DNA of 64,000 bases from Candidatus Dormiibacterota bacterium (GCA_003139695.1 PLJM01000011.1:229695-293694), one strand, 5' to 3'. Counted from the stretch's first letter, positions 16,685 through 25,077 are shown. The notes: a model not told the origin generated them from the sequence alone. Made by a program: numbers and translations.

Positions 16685-17356
16685 CTATCTCAGGTTTACC
16701 TGGTGGAACTTTTCGATGCGGGCCATCGCGCGCCACCGTCGCATCAGCGTCTGAGGACTCGTGGTTTGACTGGTGTGCGCCAAGCGCGCTTCGATCTTCT
16801 TGGTCAGCACGCCGCCCACGTCAACTTCCAGGGTCGGCTGAAGTCCGCCGAAACACCACGCCTCCGCGGTCTCGTGCGGCGGTCCCGCTTTCGGAAAGGT
16901 CAGCGGGTCCCGGGCGCTCGGCCATACAGCATCGAGCGCGACGCGACCGACCACGCGATGGTCCGGATGAAAGCGATAAGGAACATTCGGGTCGAAGGTC
17001 AGAAGCACGTCGGGCTTTGACGTACGGATCTCGGCCACGAACTCCTTGCGCAGCTCGAGGCTCTCGACCAGCTCCGCATCGGGGTGCCGGAGAAACGCCA
17101 CCCGCTTGACTCCCAGCACATCGGCCGCGAGCTCCTGCTCACGTTCGCGAATCTGCGCCACCTTGGCTCGCGACTTGGTGATGTCGCGCGCGCCCTTGTC
17201 CCCCGAGGTCGCGAGGACGAAATCGACGACCACCCCACGCCCCGTCATCATCAGCACGGCGCCGGCGCAATAAAACTCGATGTCATCAGGGTGCGCGACG
17301 ATGCACAGTGCGCGCTTGATCCGTTTGTCATCGGGACCAGAGAACAACCGCGCCAC
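16685..17356 (-). CDS. PIG-L/LmbE family deacetylase
   Basis: Zinc-dependent N-acetyl-hexosamine deacetylase fold, 223 aa. The metal site is seen as AHPDDIEFYCAG near residue 21 and RFHPDHRVVG near 128. Relatives include MshB (mycothiol), BshB (bacillithiol) and teicoplanin deacetylases; the substrate here cannot be assigned. The GTG start shares one base with the recN stop (TAGTG), so it is probably translated with recN. Confidence 0.88.
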   Translation of the reverse strand: MARLFSGPDDKRIKRALCIVAHPDDIEFYCAGAVLMMTGRGVVVDFVLATSGDKGARDITKSRAKVAQIREREQELAADVLGVKRVAFLRHPDAELVESLELRKEFVAEIRTSKPDVLLTFDPNVPYRFHPDHRVVGRVALDAVWPSARDPLTFPKAGPPHETAEAWCFGGLQPTLEVDVGGVLTKKIEARLAHTSQTTSPQTLMRRWRAMARIEKFHQVNLR

Positions 17357-18939
17357 TAGCGCCTCGCTTCCTGCAGCAGCTCATGCGCTCGCGCCATCGC
17401 CTTCGCCGTGACGCCGCCGCTCATCATCCTCGCCAGCTCTTTCGCGCGATCCTCGTCCGAGGCGAGCTCTCTCACCGAGACGACATTGCGCCCATCCTCG
17501 CCTGGAACCTTTTCGACCAGCAGGTGGTGGTCGGCGAAGGCAGCGATCTGAGCAAGGTGCGTGACGACCAGGACCTGATGCCTGGCGCCCAGCGCCTTCA
17601 GACGCAGCCCGACCTGAACCGCAGCCTCGCCGCCGATTCCCGCATCCACCTCGTCGAACACCAGCGTGGGCAGCTTGTCTGCGTCGGCCCCGACCGTCTT
17701 GATCGCCAGCATCAACCGCGCCAGCTCGCCGCCGGAGGCGACGCGCGCCAGCGGCGCGATCGGCTCACCCGGGTTCGCTGAAAACATCATCTCCGCCGAC
17801 TCGGCGCCGTTTGGCCCGATCTCCGGCCGGGGCCGCAGGTCGATCTCGAACCGCGCTCCCTCGAGCCGAAGGCCCTGCAGCTCGCCAGCCACGGCTTCCT
17901 GCATTCGCTCGGCCGCGCTAGAGCGCGCCTTGGTCAAGCGCGAAGCGGAGCCTTCGAGCTCGGCCCTGCGGGCGTCGCGTTCCTTCTGGGCCGCCGCCAC
18001 CGCTGAGTCGAGATCCTGAGTCGCGCCAATCTGGCTTTCGAGCCTGGCGCGCTCGGCGATCGCGGCATCGAGCGTCCCGCCGTACTTGCGCTTGATCGTG
18101 TCGAGCAGAGCCAGGCGTGATTCGAGCACCTCGAGCCTGGCGGGGTCCGAGTCGAGCAGCTCGCCATAGCGCCGGATCTCAGCCGCGACATCGGCGACCT
18201 CGCTCTCGATGGCCGCCAGCCGCGTCGCGTGGTCGAGCAGCCGTGGGTCGAGGTCGGCCGCGGACGACAACGCTGCCGTGGCGCGGGCCAGGCCATCCTC
18301 CCGAAGCGCAGTTTCCGACTCGCGGCTCAGCTCTTCGAGGCGAGCGGCATGCCGCACCGCTGATCGCTCCGCGGTGAGCTCGGCATCCTCACCAGGCCTG
18401 AGGTCGGCGGTGCGGATCTCTTCGAGCTGCCAGCGCAGGTACTCCTCTTCGCGCTGCCCACGCGAGCGAAGCCTTTCGAGGTCGGCCAGGGCTTCGACGG
18501 CCGCCGTCCATGCCGCATGCGCGGCTGCAACTCCAGCTCGCAGCGCGTTGGCGCCGGCGTAGCCGTCGAGAAGCTCGGTTTGCGTGTCCGAGTCGAGGAG
18601 GGCATGGTGCTCGTGCTGCCCGTGGAGTGCGACGAGCCCACGGCCCAGCTCACGCAGTTGGCTCGGGTTCGCGGTGCGGCCGTCGATTCGCGCGGAGCTG
18701 CGTTTGCCGATCTCGCGCTGCAAGACCACCGAATCGAAAACCCCCTCGATCGTCGCCTTGTCGGCCCCATGGCGGACAAGGTCGGGGCCGCCGCGGTCGC
18801 CGAGGCTGAGCCCAAGGGCGTCAACGATCAGGGACTTTCCGCTCCCCGTCTCGCCGGTGAGGAGATTGAGCCCGGGGCCGAACCGGACGCGAGACTCTGC
18901 GACGAGGGCCAGGTCCCGGACCTTCAGCTCGCGCAGCAT
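17356..18939 (-). CDS. recN: DNA repair protein RecN
   Basis: SMC-like ATPase for double-strand break repair, 527 aa. Walker A is GETGSGKSLIVDALG near residue 29, the ABC signature is RVASGGELARLMLAIK near 410, and Walker B is LVFDEVDAGIGG near 435; coiled-coil arms lie between. The ATG at 18939 sits in the last of three 20-base tandem repeats covering the nadK-recN junction, each offering an ATGCTG(C/G)GCGAG, but only the last copy is in frame. Confidence 0.96.
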   Translation of the reverse strand: MLRELKVRDLALVAESRVRFGPGLNLLTGETGSGKSLIVDALGLSLGDRGGPDLVRHGADKATIEGVFDSVVLQREIGKRSSARIDGRTANPSQLRELGRGLVALHGQHEHHALLDSDTQTELLDGYAGANALRAGVAAAHAAWTAAVEALADLERLRSRGQREEEYLRWQLEEIRTADLRPGEDAELTAERSAVRHAARLEELSRESETALREDGLARATAALSSAADLDPRLLDHATRLAAIESEVADVAAEIRRYGELLDSDPARLEVLESRLALLDTIKRKYGGTLDAAIAERARLESQIGATQDLDSAVAAAQKERDARRAELEGSASRLTKARSSAAERMQEAVAGELQGLRLEGARFEIDLRPRPEIGPNGAESAEMMFSANPGEPIAPLARVASGGELARLMLAIKTVGADADKLPTLVFDEVDAGIGGEAAVQVGLRLKALGARHQVLVVTHLAQIAAFADHHLLVEKVPGEDGRNVVSVRELASDEDRAKELARMMSGGVTAKAMARAHELLQEARR

Positions 18940-18985
18940 AACTTCGGCTCGCGCAGCATCACTTCGGCTCGCCCAGCATCACTTC
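18921..18985. repeat. 20-base tandem repeat over the nadK stop and recN start
   Basis: Two full units (18931-18950 and 18951-18970) and two partial ones around them. On the coding strand the unit is GAAGTGATGCTGCGCGAGCC. Each copy repeats the TGATG stop/start junction. The period is not a multiple of three, so the extra ATGs open short frames of 6 and 11 codons before the true recN start. Confidence 0.85.
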
Positions 18986-19860
18986 ATGGGAACGAGGGGT
19001 CGCCCCCAGCCGAGCTTCTCGCCTAGGCGGCGGTAGAAGGCTTCCGGCGGGCTGAAGCGGACCACCTTCAGCCGACGTGCGTGGGAGCCGCACCGCAGCG
19101 TGTCGCCCGACTCGACCGCGCTGCCCCGGCGGGCGCCGTCGACCCGCATCTCGGCGGGTCCTCGCACGATGGCCAGGCTGATGTCCTGTCCCGGGGGAAA
19201 CACGATGGGCCGCACCGTGAGAGCGAACGGGTTCATCGGCACGACCACGAGATCGCGCAGCGTGGGCTCCAGGATGGGCCCACCGCTCGCGAGCGCATAG
19301 GCGGTCGAGCCGGTCGCGGTGGCGACCATGACTCCGTCGGCATCGATGACCCCGACCGCCTGACCGGCGACGTCGATCTCGACCCGCAGCATCCGGGCAT
19401 CTCCCGAGCGGTTCACGACGACCTCGTTCAGACCGATGGCACGCACGACGTCCTTGCCGCCCCGCAGCAGTGTCACCTGCAGGATCGTTCGCTCTTCGAT
19501 GCGGTAGGCGCCCTTGAAGAAGCGCGCCAGCCCATCCTCGATCTCGTCAGCCTCGACCTCGGTCAGGAACCCGAGGCGGCCAAGGTTCACGCCAAGGATC
19601 GGAATGCTTCGAGGCGCGGCCAGCCGGGCGCCCGCGAGGAAGGTCCCGTCCCCACCAAGGGTCACCATGAGGGTCGTGCCCTTGAGCTGGGAGGTGACCG
19701 CGCTTTCGGGGCCGTCGCGATCGGCCTCCCAGGCCCCGACCTTGTGAGCCTTGAGAGCCTGGATCGTCGCAGCTATCGCAGACCGGTCGGCATGGGGAGC
19801 CCGAAGGATGCAGACCCTGTGCGCAGGCGCGGTCGCCCGGCGCGCCCCTGACGGGCTCAC
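18979..19860 (-). CDS. nadK: NAD kinase
   Basis: ATP/polyphosphate-dependent NAD kinase, 293 aa. It has TLGGDGTFLAGARLA, the family signature, near residue 70, LGRLGFLTEV, NEVVVNRSG, and DGVMVATATGSTAYALASGG near 185. GTG at 19860 shares GTGA with the tlyA stop; the frame is open further but only into tlyA. The tlyA-nadK-recN order is conserved in many Gram-positive-type genomes. Confidence 0.95.
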   Translation of the reverse strand: MSPSGARRATAPAHRVCILRAPHADRSAIAATIQALKAHKVGAWEADRDGPESAVTSQLKGTTLMVTLGGDGTFLAGARLAAPRSIPILGVNLGRLGFLTEVEADEIEDGLARFFKGAYRIEERTILQVTLLRGGKDVVRAIGLNEVVVNRSGDARMLRVEIDVAGQAVGVIDADGVMVATATGSTAYALASGGPILEPTLRDLVVVPMNPFALTVRPIVFPPGQDISLAIVRGPAEMRVDGARRGSAVESGDTLRCGSHARRLKVVRFSPPEAFYRRLGEKLGWGRPLVPMK

Positions 19861-20573
19861 GACGGGACCAGGTCCAGGAAGATCTCCTGGTTGCCATCCA
19901 TGCCAGGCAGCTCGGATGGTGCCTGGGCTTTGACCGTGTAGCCATTGGCCTCGCACCACGCGCGGAAGCTGTCGAGCGCCGCATCGATGGTGCCCTGGTC
20001 TCTCACGATGCCGCCCCTCCCCACTTCGGAGCGGCCCACCTGGAATTGCGGCTTGAAAAGCGCTATGACCTCGGCCTCCGGCGCGGCATAGCGCATAGCC
20101 GGCAGCACCTTCTCCAAGCCGATGAAGGACACATCGATGACGATCAGGCTGACCGGTTCTGGAAACGCCTCCAGCTCCCTCGCGTTGACCCTCTCGATCA
20201 CCACGACCCGCGCGTCCTGGCGCAGCCGCCAGTGGAGCAAGCCGCGCCCGACGTCGATCGCATAAACCCTGGTAGCACCCCGACGAAGCAACACATCGGT
20301 GAAACCGCCGGTCGAAGCCCCGATGTCCGCGCAGACCAAATCCGCCGGGTCGACGCCGAACGTCGTCAGCGCCGGGCCGAGCTTCAACGCGCCACGGCTT
20401 GCGTAGGAAGGCCCCTCCTCGACCGAGATCGCGGCATCGTCGCTGACCGAACGGTCGGGGCGACGTACGGTCTCGCCGGCCACTCGAACCTTGCCGGCGA
20501 TGATCAGGGCCTGCGCGCGCTCCCTCGACTCGGCCAGGCCGCTTCTAGTCACCAGGATGTCCAGCCGCGGCAC
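19857..20573 (-). CDS. tlyA: 16S/23S rRNA (cytidine-2'-O)-methyltransferase TlyA
   Basis: S4 domain (RLDILVTRSGLAESRERAQA) followed by a FtsJ-like methyltransferase domain: ASRGALKLGPAL near residue 58, CADIGASTGGFTDVLL near 80, and LIVIDVSFIGLEKVLP near 138. In mycobacteria TlyA modifies C1409 of 16S and C1920 of 23S rRNA and affects capreomycin sensitivity. The start is GTG at 20573, two bases after the DUF212 stop. Length 238 aa fits the family. Confidence 0.95.
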   Translation of the reverse strand: MPRLDILVTRSGLAESRERAQALIIAGKVRVAGETVRRPDRSVSDDAAISVEEGPSYASRGALKLGPALTTFGVDPADLVCADIGASTGGFTDVLLRRGATRVYAIDVGRGLLHWRLRQDARVVVIERVNARELEAFPEPVSLIVIDVSFIGLEKVLPAMRYAAPEAEVIALFKPQFQVGRSEVGRGGIVRDQGTIDAALDSFRAWCEANGYTVKAQAPSELPGMDGNQEIFLDLVPS

Positions 20574-20575
20574 AG

Positions 20576-20989
20576 TTAAAGGATGAGCCCGGCCGCCACG
20601 CCGAGCACTGCGCCGACGAGCACCTCCACCGGCGTGTGACCCAACAGCTCTCGAAGTTTCTGTTCCTGCACGCCTCGCATGTGAACGAGGTCCTCGACCA
20701 ACCGGTTGAGAATCGCTGCTTGCCGGCCGGCGGCACGCCGCAAGCCCGCCGCGTCGTACATCACCACGAACGAGAAGATAAGTGCGATCGCGAACGAAGG
20801 GGAACTGGCTCCCGCATGTTTACCGACCGCCGTGGTCAAGCCCATCACGATCGCGCTGTGGCTGCTCGGCATCCCGCCTGTCACCGCGAGCACCCGGAGG
20901 TTGAGCCGGCGAGCGCGAAGGGAGTAGATGATCACCTTGGCCGTTTGGGCAATCGTCCACGCCACCAGCGGCGCGAGCAGGTACGTCAT
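20576..20989 (-). CDS. Divergent PAP2 family (DUF212) membrane protein
   Basis: A 137-aa membrane protein with the DUF212/YuiD pattern: LAPLVAWTIAQTAKVI, TGGMPSSHSAIVMGLTTAVG near residue 37, FSFVVMYDAAGLRRAAGRQA near 73, and GHTPVEVLVGAVLGV near the end. The SSHS and GHTP histidines match PAP2-type phosphatase motifs. The substrate is not established. ATG shares ATGA with xseB. Confidence 0.9.
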   Translation of the reverse strand: MTYLLAPLVAWTIAQTAKVIIYSLRARRLNLRVLAVTGGMPSSHSAIVMGLTTAVGKHAGASSPSFAIALIFSFVVMYDAAGLRRAAGRQAAILNRLVEDLVHMRGVQEQKLRELLGHTPVEVLVGAVLGVAAGLIL

Positions 20990-21225
20990 GTCTTGAGTGC
21001 GACGATGAGCTCGTCGGCGCGCGCCTTCAAAGACTCCAGCCGGCGCTCTGCCTCCGACAGCAGGCCGGCGGCCAATTGATGGGCGGCAACCAGCTCATCC
21101 AGCGGCGCTGAGCCCTCGGCCAGGAGCGAGATGTTGCTTTCGAGCCGCGCCAGCAAAGCCTCGAAGCTGAGTCCCTGCATTTCCTCCCCTGGTTCAGGGA
21201 ACGGAAGTTGCTCTGCTGAGGTCAT
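20986..21225 (-). CDS. xseB: Exodeoxyribonuclease VII small subunit
   Basis: A 79-aa, mostly helical protein: LSFEALLARLESNISLLAEG and LDELVAAHQLAAGLLSEAERRL match XseB. It binds XseA to degrade single-stranded DNA. The large subunit gene is usually next to it but is not found anywhere in this window. ATG shares ATGA with the nusB stop. Confidence 0.88.
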   Translation of the reverse strand: MTSAEQLPFPEPGEEMQGLSFEALLARLESNISLLAEGSAPLDELVAAHQLAAGLLSEAERRLESLKARADELIVALKT

Positions 21226-21626
21226 GTGACGCTTGCCGCCACCCTGCCCAGGATGCCGTTCACGAACCGCCCGGCCTCCTCGCCCGAGAAAGTCTTGGCC
21301 AGCTCGATCGACTCGTTGATGGCCGCCTTGGTCGGAACATGCCGGTCAATGGTGATCTCGTACACCGCGATGCGCAGCACTATGCGGTCGACCTTGGCCA
21401 TCTGTTCGAGCTTCCAGTGCTCGGACGTCGCTGACAGGATTCCATCGAGCTTCTCGCGATTCGCGATCACGCCGCGCACGAGCTGCGTCGCGAAATGGGC
21501 GACGTCGCTGGTGGCAGCCCCTTCGGCTGCGTGATATCGCAGCACCTCGTCGGGGTCATCCTCCGAGCTCTCCAGCTGAAACAGGACCTTGAGCGCGAGC
21601 TCCCTGGCCTGGTGTCGCTTACCCAA
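21222..21626 (-). CDS. nusB: Transcription antitermination factor NusB
   Basis: NusB binds boxA RNA with S10 in rRNA antitermination. The sequence starts (L)GKRHQARELALKVLFQLE, then has HFATQLVRGVIANREKLDGI and VPTKAAINESIELAKTFSGE, with FVNGILG near the C-terminus. TTG at 21626 is chosen because it precedes the conserved RxxARE motif; the open frame upstream is only the shadow of the Asp23 gene. Length 134 aa. Confidence 0.95.
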   Translation of the reverse strand: MGKRHQARELALKVLFQLESSEDDPDEVLRYHAAEGAATSDVAHFATQLVRGVIANREKLDGILSATSEHWKLEQMAKVDRIVLRIAVYEITIDRHVPTKAAINESIELAKTFSGEEAGRFVNGILGRVAASVT

Positions 21627-21630
21627 TCCC

Positions 21631-21990
21631 CTACTGGGCGAACGCGACGCTCGAGACGAAGACGTTGACCTCCCCCACTTCCAGCCCGAGCATCCGCTCC
21701 GTCGCTTCCACGACGTTGGCCTGGACGGCGCTGGCGACCTCGGCCAGCTTGCCTTCCGAGTCGACTGTGATGAAGACCTCGAGGTGGATCGAACGATCCG
21801 CCTCGACCTGGACGCGAACGCCTCGGTGCGCGGTCTGGCGCCGCACCCAGTCACCGAAGTGACGGGCGGCCGTCTCGTCCATGCCGGCGACGCCCTCGAC
21901 CTCGCATGCGGCCAGTGCGGCGATGCTCGCAATCACCTCGTTGGCCACTCGGACCGCCCCGTGAGTCCCGTTCGATCCCATCCCCGGCAT
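21631..21990 (-). CDS. Asp23/Gls24 family envelope stress protein
   Basis: A 119-aa protein with VANEVIASIAALAACEVEGV, VEADRSIHLEVFITVDSEG and VVEATERMLGLEVGEVNVFV, matching DUF322 (Asp23/YqhY). It typically sits before nusB, as here and in Firmicutes (yqhY-nusB), where YqhY affects acetyl-CoA carboxylase regulation; other members are membrane-associated stress proteins. ATG at 21990 or at 21981 may be the start. Confidence 0.9.
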   Translation of the reverse strand: MPGMGSNGTHGAVRVANEVIASIAALAACEVEGVAGMDETAARHFGDWVRRQTAHRGVRVQVEADRSIHLEVFITVDSEGKLAEVASAVQANVVEATERMLGLEVGEVNVFVSSVAFAQ

Positions 21991-22020
21991 GCTACCAGCC
22001 GACGCCCGAGATCGAGGCGC

Positions 22021-22578
22021 CTACGCCCGCTCCATGTACGTGCCGGTGCGGGTGTCGACCCTGATCACGTCGCCCTGCTGGATGAACAGCGGCACCTGGA
22101 TTTTGGCTCCCGTTTCGAGCTTCGCCGGCTTGGTCGCCCCCGACACCGTGTCGCCCTTGAAACCGGGGTCTGTATCCACCACCTTGAGCTCGACGTTGAT
22201 CGGCAGCTCCACGCCGATGAGCTTGTCTTCGTACCGCAGCAGGTATGCGGGGCTTCCTTCTTTCAGGAACGGCAGCACGTCCTCGATCATGTCCTCATCG
22301 ACCGCGACCTGGTCGTAGGTCTGCGTGTCCATGAAGTAGTGATGGCTGCCGTCTCCGTACAGGTAGGTCGCTTCCTTCTTGTCGATGCGGACCGTCTTGT
22401 ACTTGTCGCCGCTGCGAAAGCTTTGCTCGAAGATCGACCCGGTCAACAGGTTGCGGAGCTTTGCCTTGATGACTGCGCCTGCCCGTGCCAGCTTGATGTG
22501 CTCGACGTTGACGACGCTAAGCAGCTGGCCCTCCATCTCGAACATCGTCCCGTTGCGAAAGTCGTTGGTCGAAATCAC
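22021..22578 (-). CDS. efp: Elongation factor P with non-canonical tip loop
   Basis: Relieves ribosome stalling at polyproline. The 185-aa protein has ISTNDFRNGTMFEMEGQLL, KAKLRNLLTGSIFEQSFRSG and the C-terminal OB domain. The loop that enters the peptidyl-transferase centre, usually K-P-G-K-G with modified Lys34, reads HIKLARAGAVIK here, putting arginine at the Lys34 position and losing the PG. Arginine is the rhamnosylated residue in the EarP subfamily, but its surrounding loop differs. The GTG start shares GTGA with aroQ. Confidence 0.95.
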   Translation of the reverse strand: MISTNDFRNGTMFEMEGQLLSVVNVEHIKLARAGAVIKAKLRNLLTGSIFEQSFRSGDKYKTVRIDKKEATYLYGDGSHHYFMDTQTYDQVAVDEDMIEDVLPFLKEGSPAYLLRYEDKLIGVELPINVELKVVDTDPGFKGDTVSGATKPAKLETGAKIQVPLFIQQGDVIRVDTRTGTYMERA

Positions 22579-23006
22579 TTCTGTTCGACGAGATAGTCCA
22601 TGGCCAGGAGGTAGCCGGTGAAGCCCAGGCCCGTGATCACGCCCTTGGCGGCTCGTCCGGTGATGCTCTTGGAGCGGAACTCCTCGCGGGCATGAATGTT
22701 CGAAAGGTGAACCTCCACGGTCGGCACCACAAGGGATTGCAGGCAGTCGAACAGCGCGAGCGAGTAGTGCGACAGGGCGCCAGGGTTGATGACGATTCCG
22801 ATCGACCCGGGAGCCTCCTTCTGCAGGAAGTCGATGAGCTCCCCTTCGTGATTGCTCTGGAAGACGCTGACCTCGACCCCGAGCTTGCGGGCCTTCGCAC
22901 GCACGGTCTTCACCAGGTCGGCGTGTGAGCGCGTCCCGTAGATATGAGGCTCCCGCTTTCCAAGCAGGTTCAGATTCGGGCCGTTGACGATGACTATTCG
23001 TTTCAT
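22575..23006 (-). CDS. aroQ: 3-dehydroquinate dehydratase, type II
   Basis: Third step of the shikimate pathway. The 143-aa protein has IVNGPNLNLLGKREPHIYG with the catalytic tyrosine, NHEGELIDFLQ, INPGALSHYSLALFDCL, and VEVHLSNIHAREEFR with the active-site His. The ATG shares ATGA with aroB. The aroK-aroB-aroQ-efp order matches Gram-positive-type clusters. Confidence 0.96.
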   Translation of the reverse strand: MKRIVIVNGPNLNLLGKREPHIYGTRSHADLVKTVRAKARKLGVEVSVFQSNHEGELIDFLQKEAPGSIGIVINPGALSHYSLALFDCLQSLVVPTVEVHLSNIHAREEFRSKSITGRAAKGVITGLGFTGYLLAMDYLVEQK

Positions 23007-24079
23007 GCGAGCGCCTTGCGCAGCACGCGGCTGACGATCGCCCCGGGTACCGCATGCCCGGTCTCTGCATGACCAAGACGGCGGGGCAACACCCATGCCA
23101 CCTTTCCACGTCGCGCCTTCTTGTCGCGAGGAATGGCGGCCAGAACTCTCGATAGCTCCACCCGCGGAGGTCGATCAGGCAGCCCGTACGCGGTCAGCAT
23201 TGCGTCCTGCGCTTCGACGAATCGTTTGGTGCACAGATCCATGGAGAACGCAATCCTCGCAGCGACGCGCATGCCAAATGCAACCGCCCGGCCGTGAGAG
23301 ATGCGGAACCCGGTGGCGGCCTCCAGAGCGTGTCCGGCGGTGTGGCCGTAGTTGAGGATGGCCCGCGGCCCAGCCTCTCGCTCGTCCTTCGCGACGACCA
23401 GGGCTTTGGCCATCACGCATTGGAACACCACCTTCTCGAGCGCGGCCCGATCGCCGGCGACGAGGCGGTCGCGGTTTTTCAGCAACACCTCGTAAAGGCC
23501 GCGGTCCATGGCAACGGCGTACTTTACAACCTCGGCGAATGCCTCCCTGAAGTTGCCGGTTGGCAGCGTTTCGAGAAAGGCGAGGTCGGCGACCACCGCG
23601 GCAGGTTGCCAGAAAGCGCCGATCGCGTTTTTCGAGCGCCGCCCGTTGACCCCGGTCTTGCCCCCGATGCTCGAATCCACCATGGCCAGCAATGTCGTCG
23701 GCACCTGAACGACTCGGATCCCGCGCTGCCACACCGCCGCGCCGAAGCCTGCGAGGTCGCCGACTGTGCCGCCTCCGACGGCGATGATGCAGCCTGCGCG
23801 GTCTACGTTCTGACGCTCTAGAAATGCGAGCAGATCGCCAAGCGCGTCCATGGACTTGGACCGCTCACCCGGGCGAATCACGTGGATGGGCGACTTCACA
23901 CCGGCGCGCTTGATCGTCTTCGCTACTTTCTTGGCCCAGGGCAGCACGTTGGCGTCGGTGACGATCGGCGCAGAGGTCGCATCGAGGCGCGCAACCGCGC
24001 CGCGTAGCTCGCGATTGAGATTGCTCCCGATGACCACGGGGTAGCTGCCGGCCGGCGCCTCGATGATCAGTCGGACCAA
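23003..24079 (-). CDS. aroB: 3-dehydroquinate synthase
   Basis: NAD- and metal-dependent cyclisation of DAHP to dehydroquinate. The 358-aa protein has RPGERSKSM, AVGGGTVGDLAGFGAA near residue 100, PTTLLAMVDSSIGGKTGVN near 127, and LNYGHTAGHALEAATG near 245 with the metal-binding His residues. TTG at 24079 gives a 13-base overlap with aroK; a CTG at 24070, sharing CTGA with the aroK stop, would give MIIEAPAGSYPVVIG and is an alternative. Confidence 0.95.
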   Translation of the reverse strand: MVRLIIEAPAGSYPVVIGSNLNRELRGAVARLDATSAPIVTDANVLPWAKKVAKTIKRAGVKSPIHVIRPGERSKSMDALGDLLAFLERQNVDRAGCIIAVGGGTVGDLAGFGAAVWQRGIRVVQVPTTLLAMVDSSIGGKTGVNGRRSKNAIGAFWQPAAVVADLAFLETLPTGNFREAFAEVVKYAVAMDRGLYEVLLKNRDRLVAGDRAALEKVVFQCVMAKALVVAKDEREAGPRAILNYGHTAGHALEAATGFRISHGRAVAFGMRVAARIAFSMDLCTKRFVEAQDAMLTAYGLPDRPPRVELSRVLAAIPRDKKARRGKVAWVLPRRLGHAETGHAVPGAIVSRVLRKALA

Positions 24080-24564
24080 AGCGCCAGGATTTCCTCGGCG
24101 ACGACGTCCTCCGGGCGGTCCCCGTCGACGCGGTGGATGGCTTCCATGTAACGAGGCCGCCGCTGCTGCAACAGCACCTCAAGCTCGGCCCTTGTGCTGC
24201 TCGCGAACAGCGGACGGTTGGTGGTGCCCTTGATTCTGTCCCAGATCGTGTCAAACCCACAGTCGACGAAGACAGTGGTCGACCGCTCGAGGATCATCTT
24301 CCAGTTCGCCTCGTCGATCGGCGCTCCTCCGCCAAGGGCGACGACGGCCCCCGGCTTCAGCAGGTCGGGGAGGAGCCGCGATTCCACGGCTCTAAAAGCG
24401 GCCTCGCCCTTGGTTGCGAAGATGTCGCTGATCGACATTCCGGCCTCGCTCTCGATCACGAAATCGAGGTCGTGGAAAGGCGCGCCCGCGCGTTGGGCGA
24501 CCAGCACGCCGACCGCGGACTTACCACAGCCCATGAAACCGATGATCGCCAGTGCGGCCTTCAG
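24067..24564 (-). CDS. aroK: Shikimate kinase, predicted CTG start
   Basis: Phosphorylates shikimate. P-loop IIGFMGCGKSAVGVLVA, substrate site FHDLDFVIES, IFATKGEAAFRAVESRLL, ALGGGAPID, and the lid TTNRPLF. Homology begins at (L)KAALAIIGFMG, where the only usable start is CTG at 24564, sharing CTGA with the PH-domain gene stop; a second CTG follows four codons later. No ATG, GTG or TTG lies in frame for more than 20 codons upstream, and the first internal ATG cuts the P-loop strand. The 165-aa length is normal. Confidence 0.93.
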   Translation of the reverse strand: MKAALAIIGFMGCGKSAVGVLVAQRAGAPFHDLDFVIESEAGMSISDIFATKGEAAFRAVESRLLPDLLKPGAVVALGGGAPIDEANWKMILERSTTVFVDCGFDTIWDRIKGTTNRPLFASSTRAELEVLLQQRRPRYMEAIHRVDGDRPEDVVAEEILALWSD

Positions 24565-25076
24565 ACGCCGCTCAGGTGTGGCTGGACCGAAGAAGCACCT
24601 GTCCGACGCCGTTCCGTCTGGACGAACACCTGATCCCGAAAAACCCCGGGGCTGGGCAGGTGGTCCAGCACCTCTGCTCCTTGCGCGCCGGCGGCATCGA
24701 CCTCGACGCGCCCGTAACCGAGCATCCTGCCTACGAGTGACTGCTTGGTCGTGCAGTCCTGGATCCGGTCGATGGGAATCATCTTCGACTGGCGCCCGAA
24801 TACGCCCGTCTCGATCTTTATGCGCTGGTCGGTCAATGTGTAGGAGGTCGACTGCCAGCGGATCCAAACCACGATCAGCCACAGCCCGGCGATGGCGATC
24901 GCGCCAAGGGTGACGATGAGGCGGAAGTGCTCGATGCCAGTGTTGGCGGCGGTGAAATCGACGACCACCGCCACAATCAAAAGGACGATAGGCACAGCGA
25001 GCGACTTGACGACGACGATCCAGTGGGGGTGGTCCTTGAGGATCAGGGTCTCGCCGGGGAGAAGTTGACTAGTCAT
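24561..25076 (-). CDS. Bacterial PH-domain (bPH2) membrane protein
   Basis: A 171-aa protein with two transmembrane helices (VVKSLAVPIVLLIVAVVVDF near 22-42 and LIVTLGAIAIAGLWLIVVW near 52-72) followed by a bPH2/YdbS-type domain: YTLTDQRIKIETGVFGRQSK, IPIDRIQDCTTKQSLVGRMLGYG, VEVDAAG. The function of these proteins is unclear; YdbS/YdbT-like proteins influence envelope stress and antimicrobial resistance in some species. It precedes aroK with a CTGA overlap. Two hairpins lie directly before its start. Confidence 0.85.
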   Translation of the reverse strand: MTSQLLPGETLILKDHPHWIVVVKSLAVPIVLLIVAVVVDFTAANTGIEHFRLIVTLGAIAIAGLWLIVVWIRWQSTSYTLTDQRIKIETGVFGRQSKMIPIDRIQDCTTKQSLVGRMLGYGRVEVDAAGAQGAEVLDHLPSPGVFRDQVFVQTERRRTGASSVQPHLSGV

Positions 25077-25077
25077 T

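Noticed and set aside
22579-23109. Upstream extension of efp to 362 codons
   Set aside because: The added part is a shadow of aroQ in another frame; EF-P homology starts at GTG 22578.
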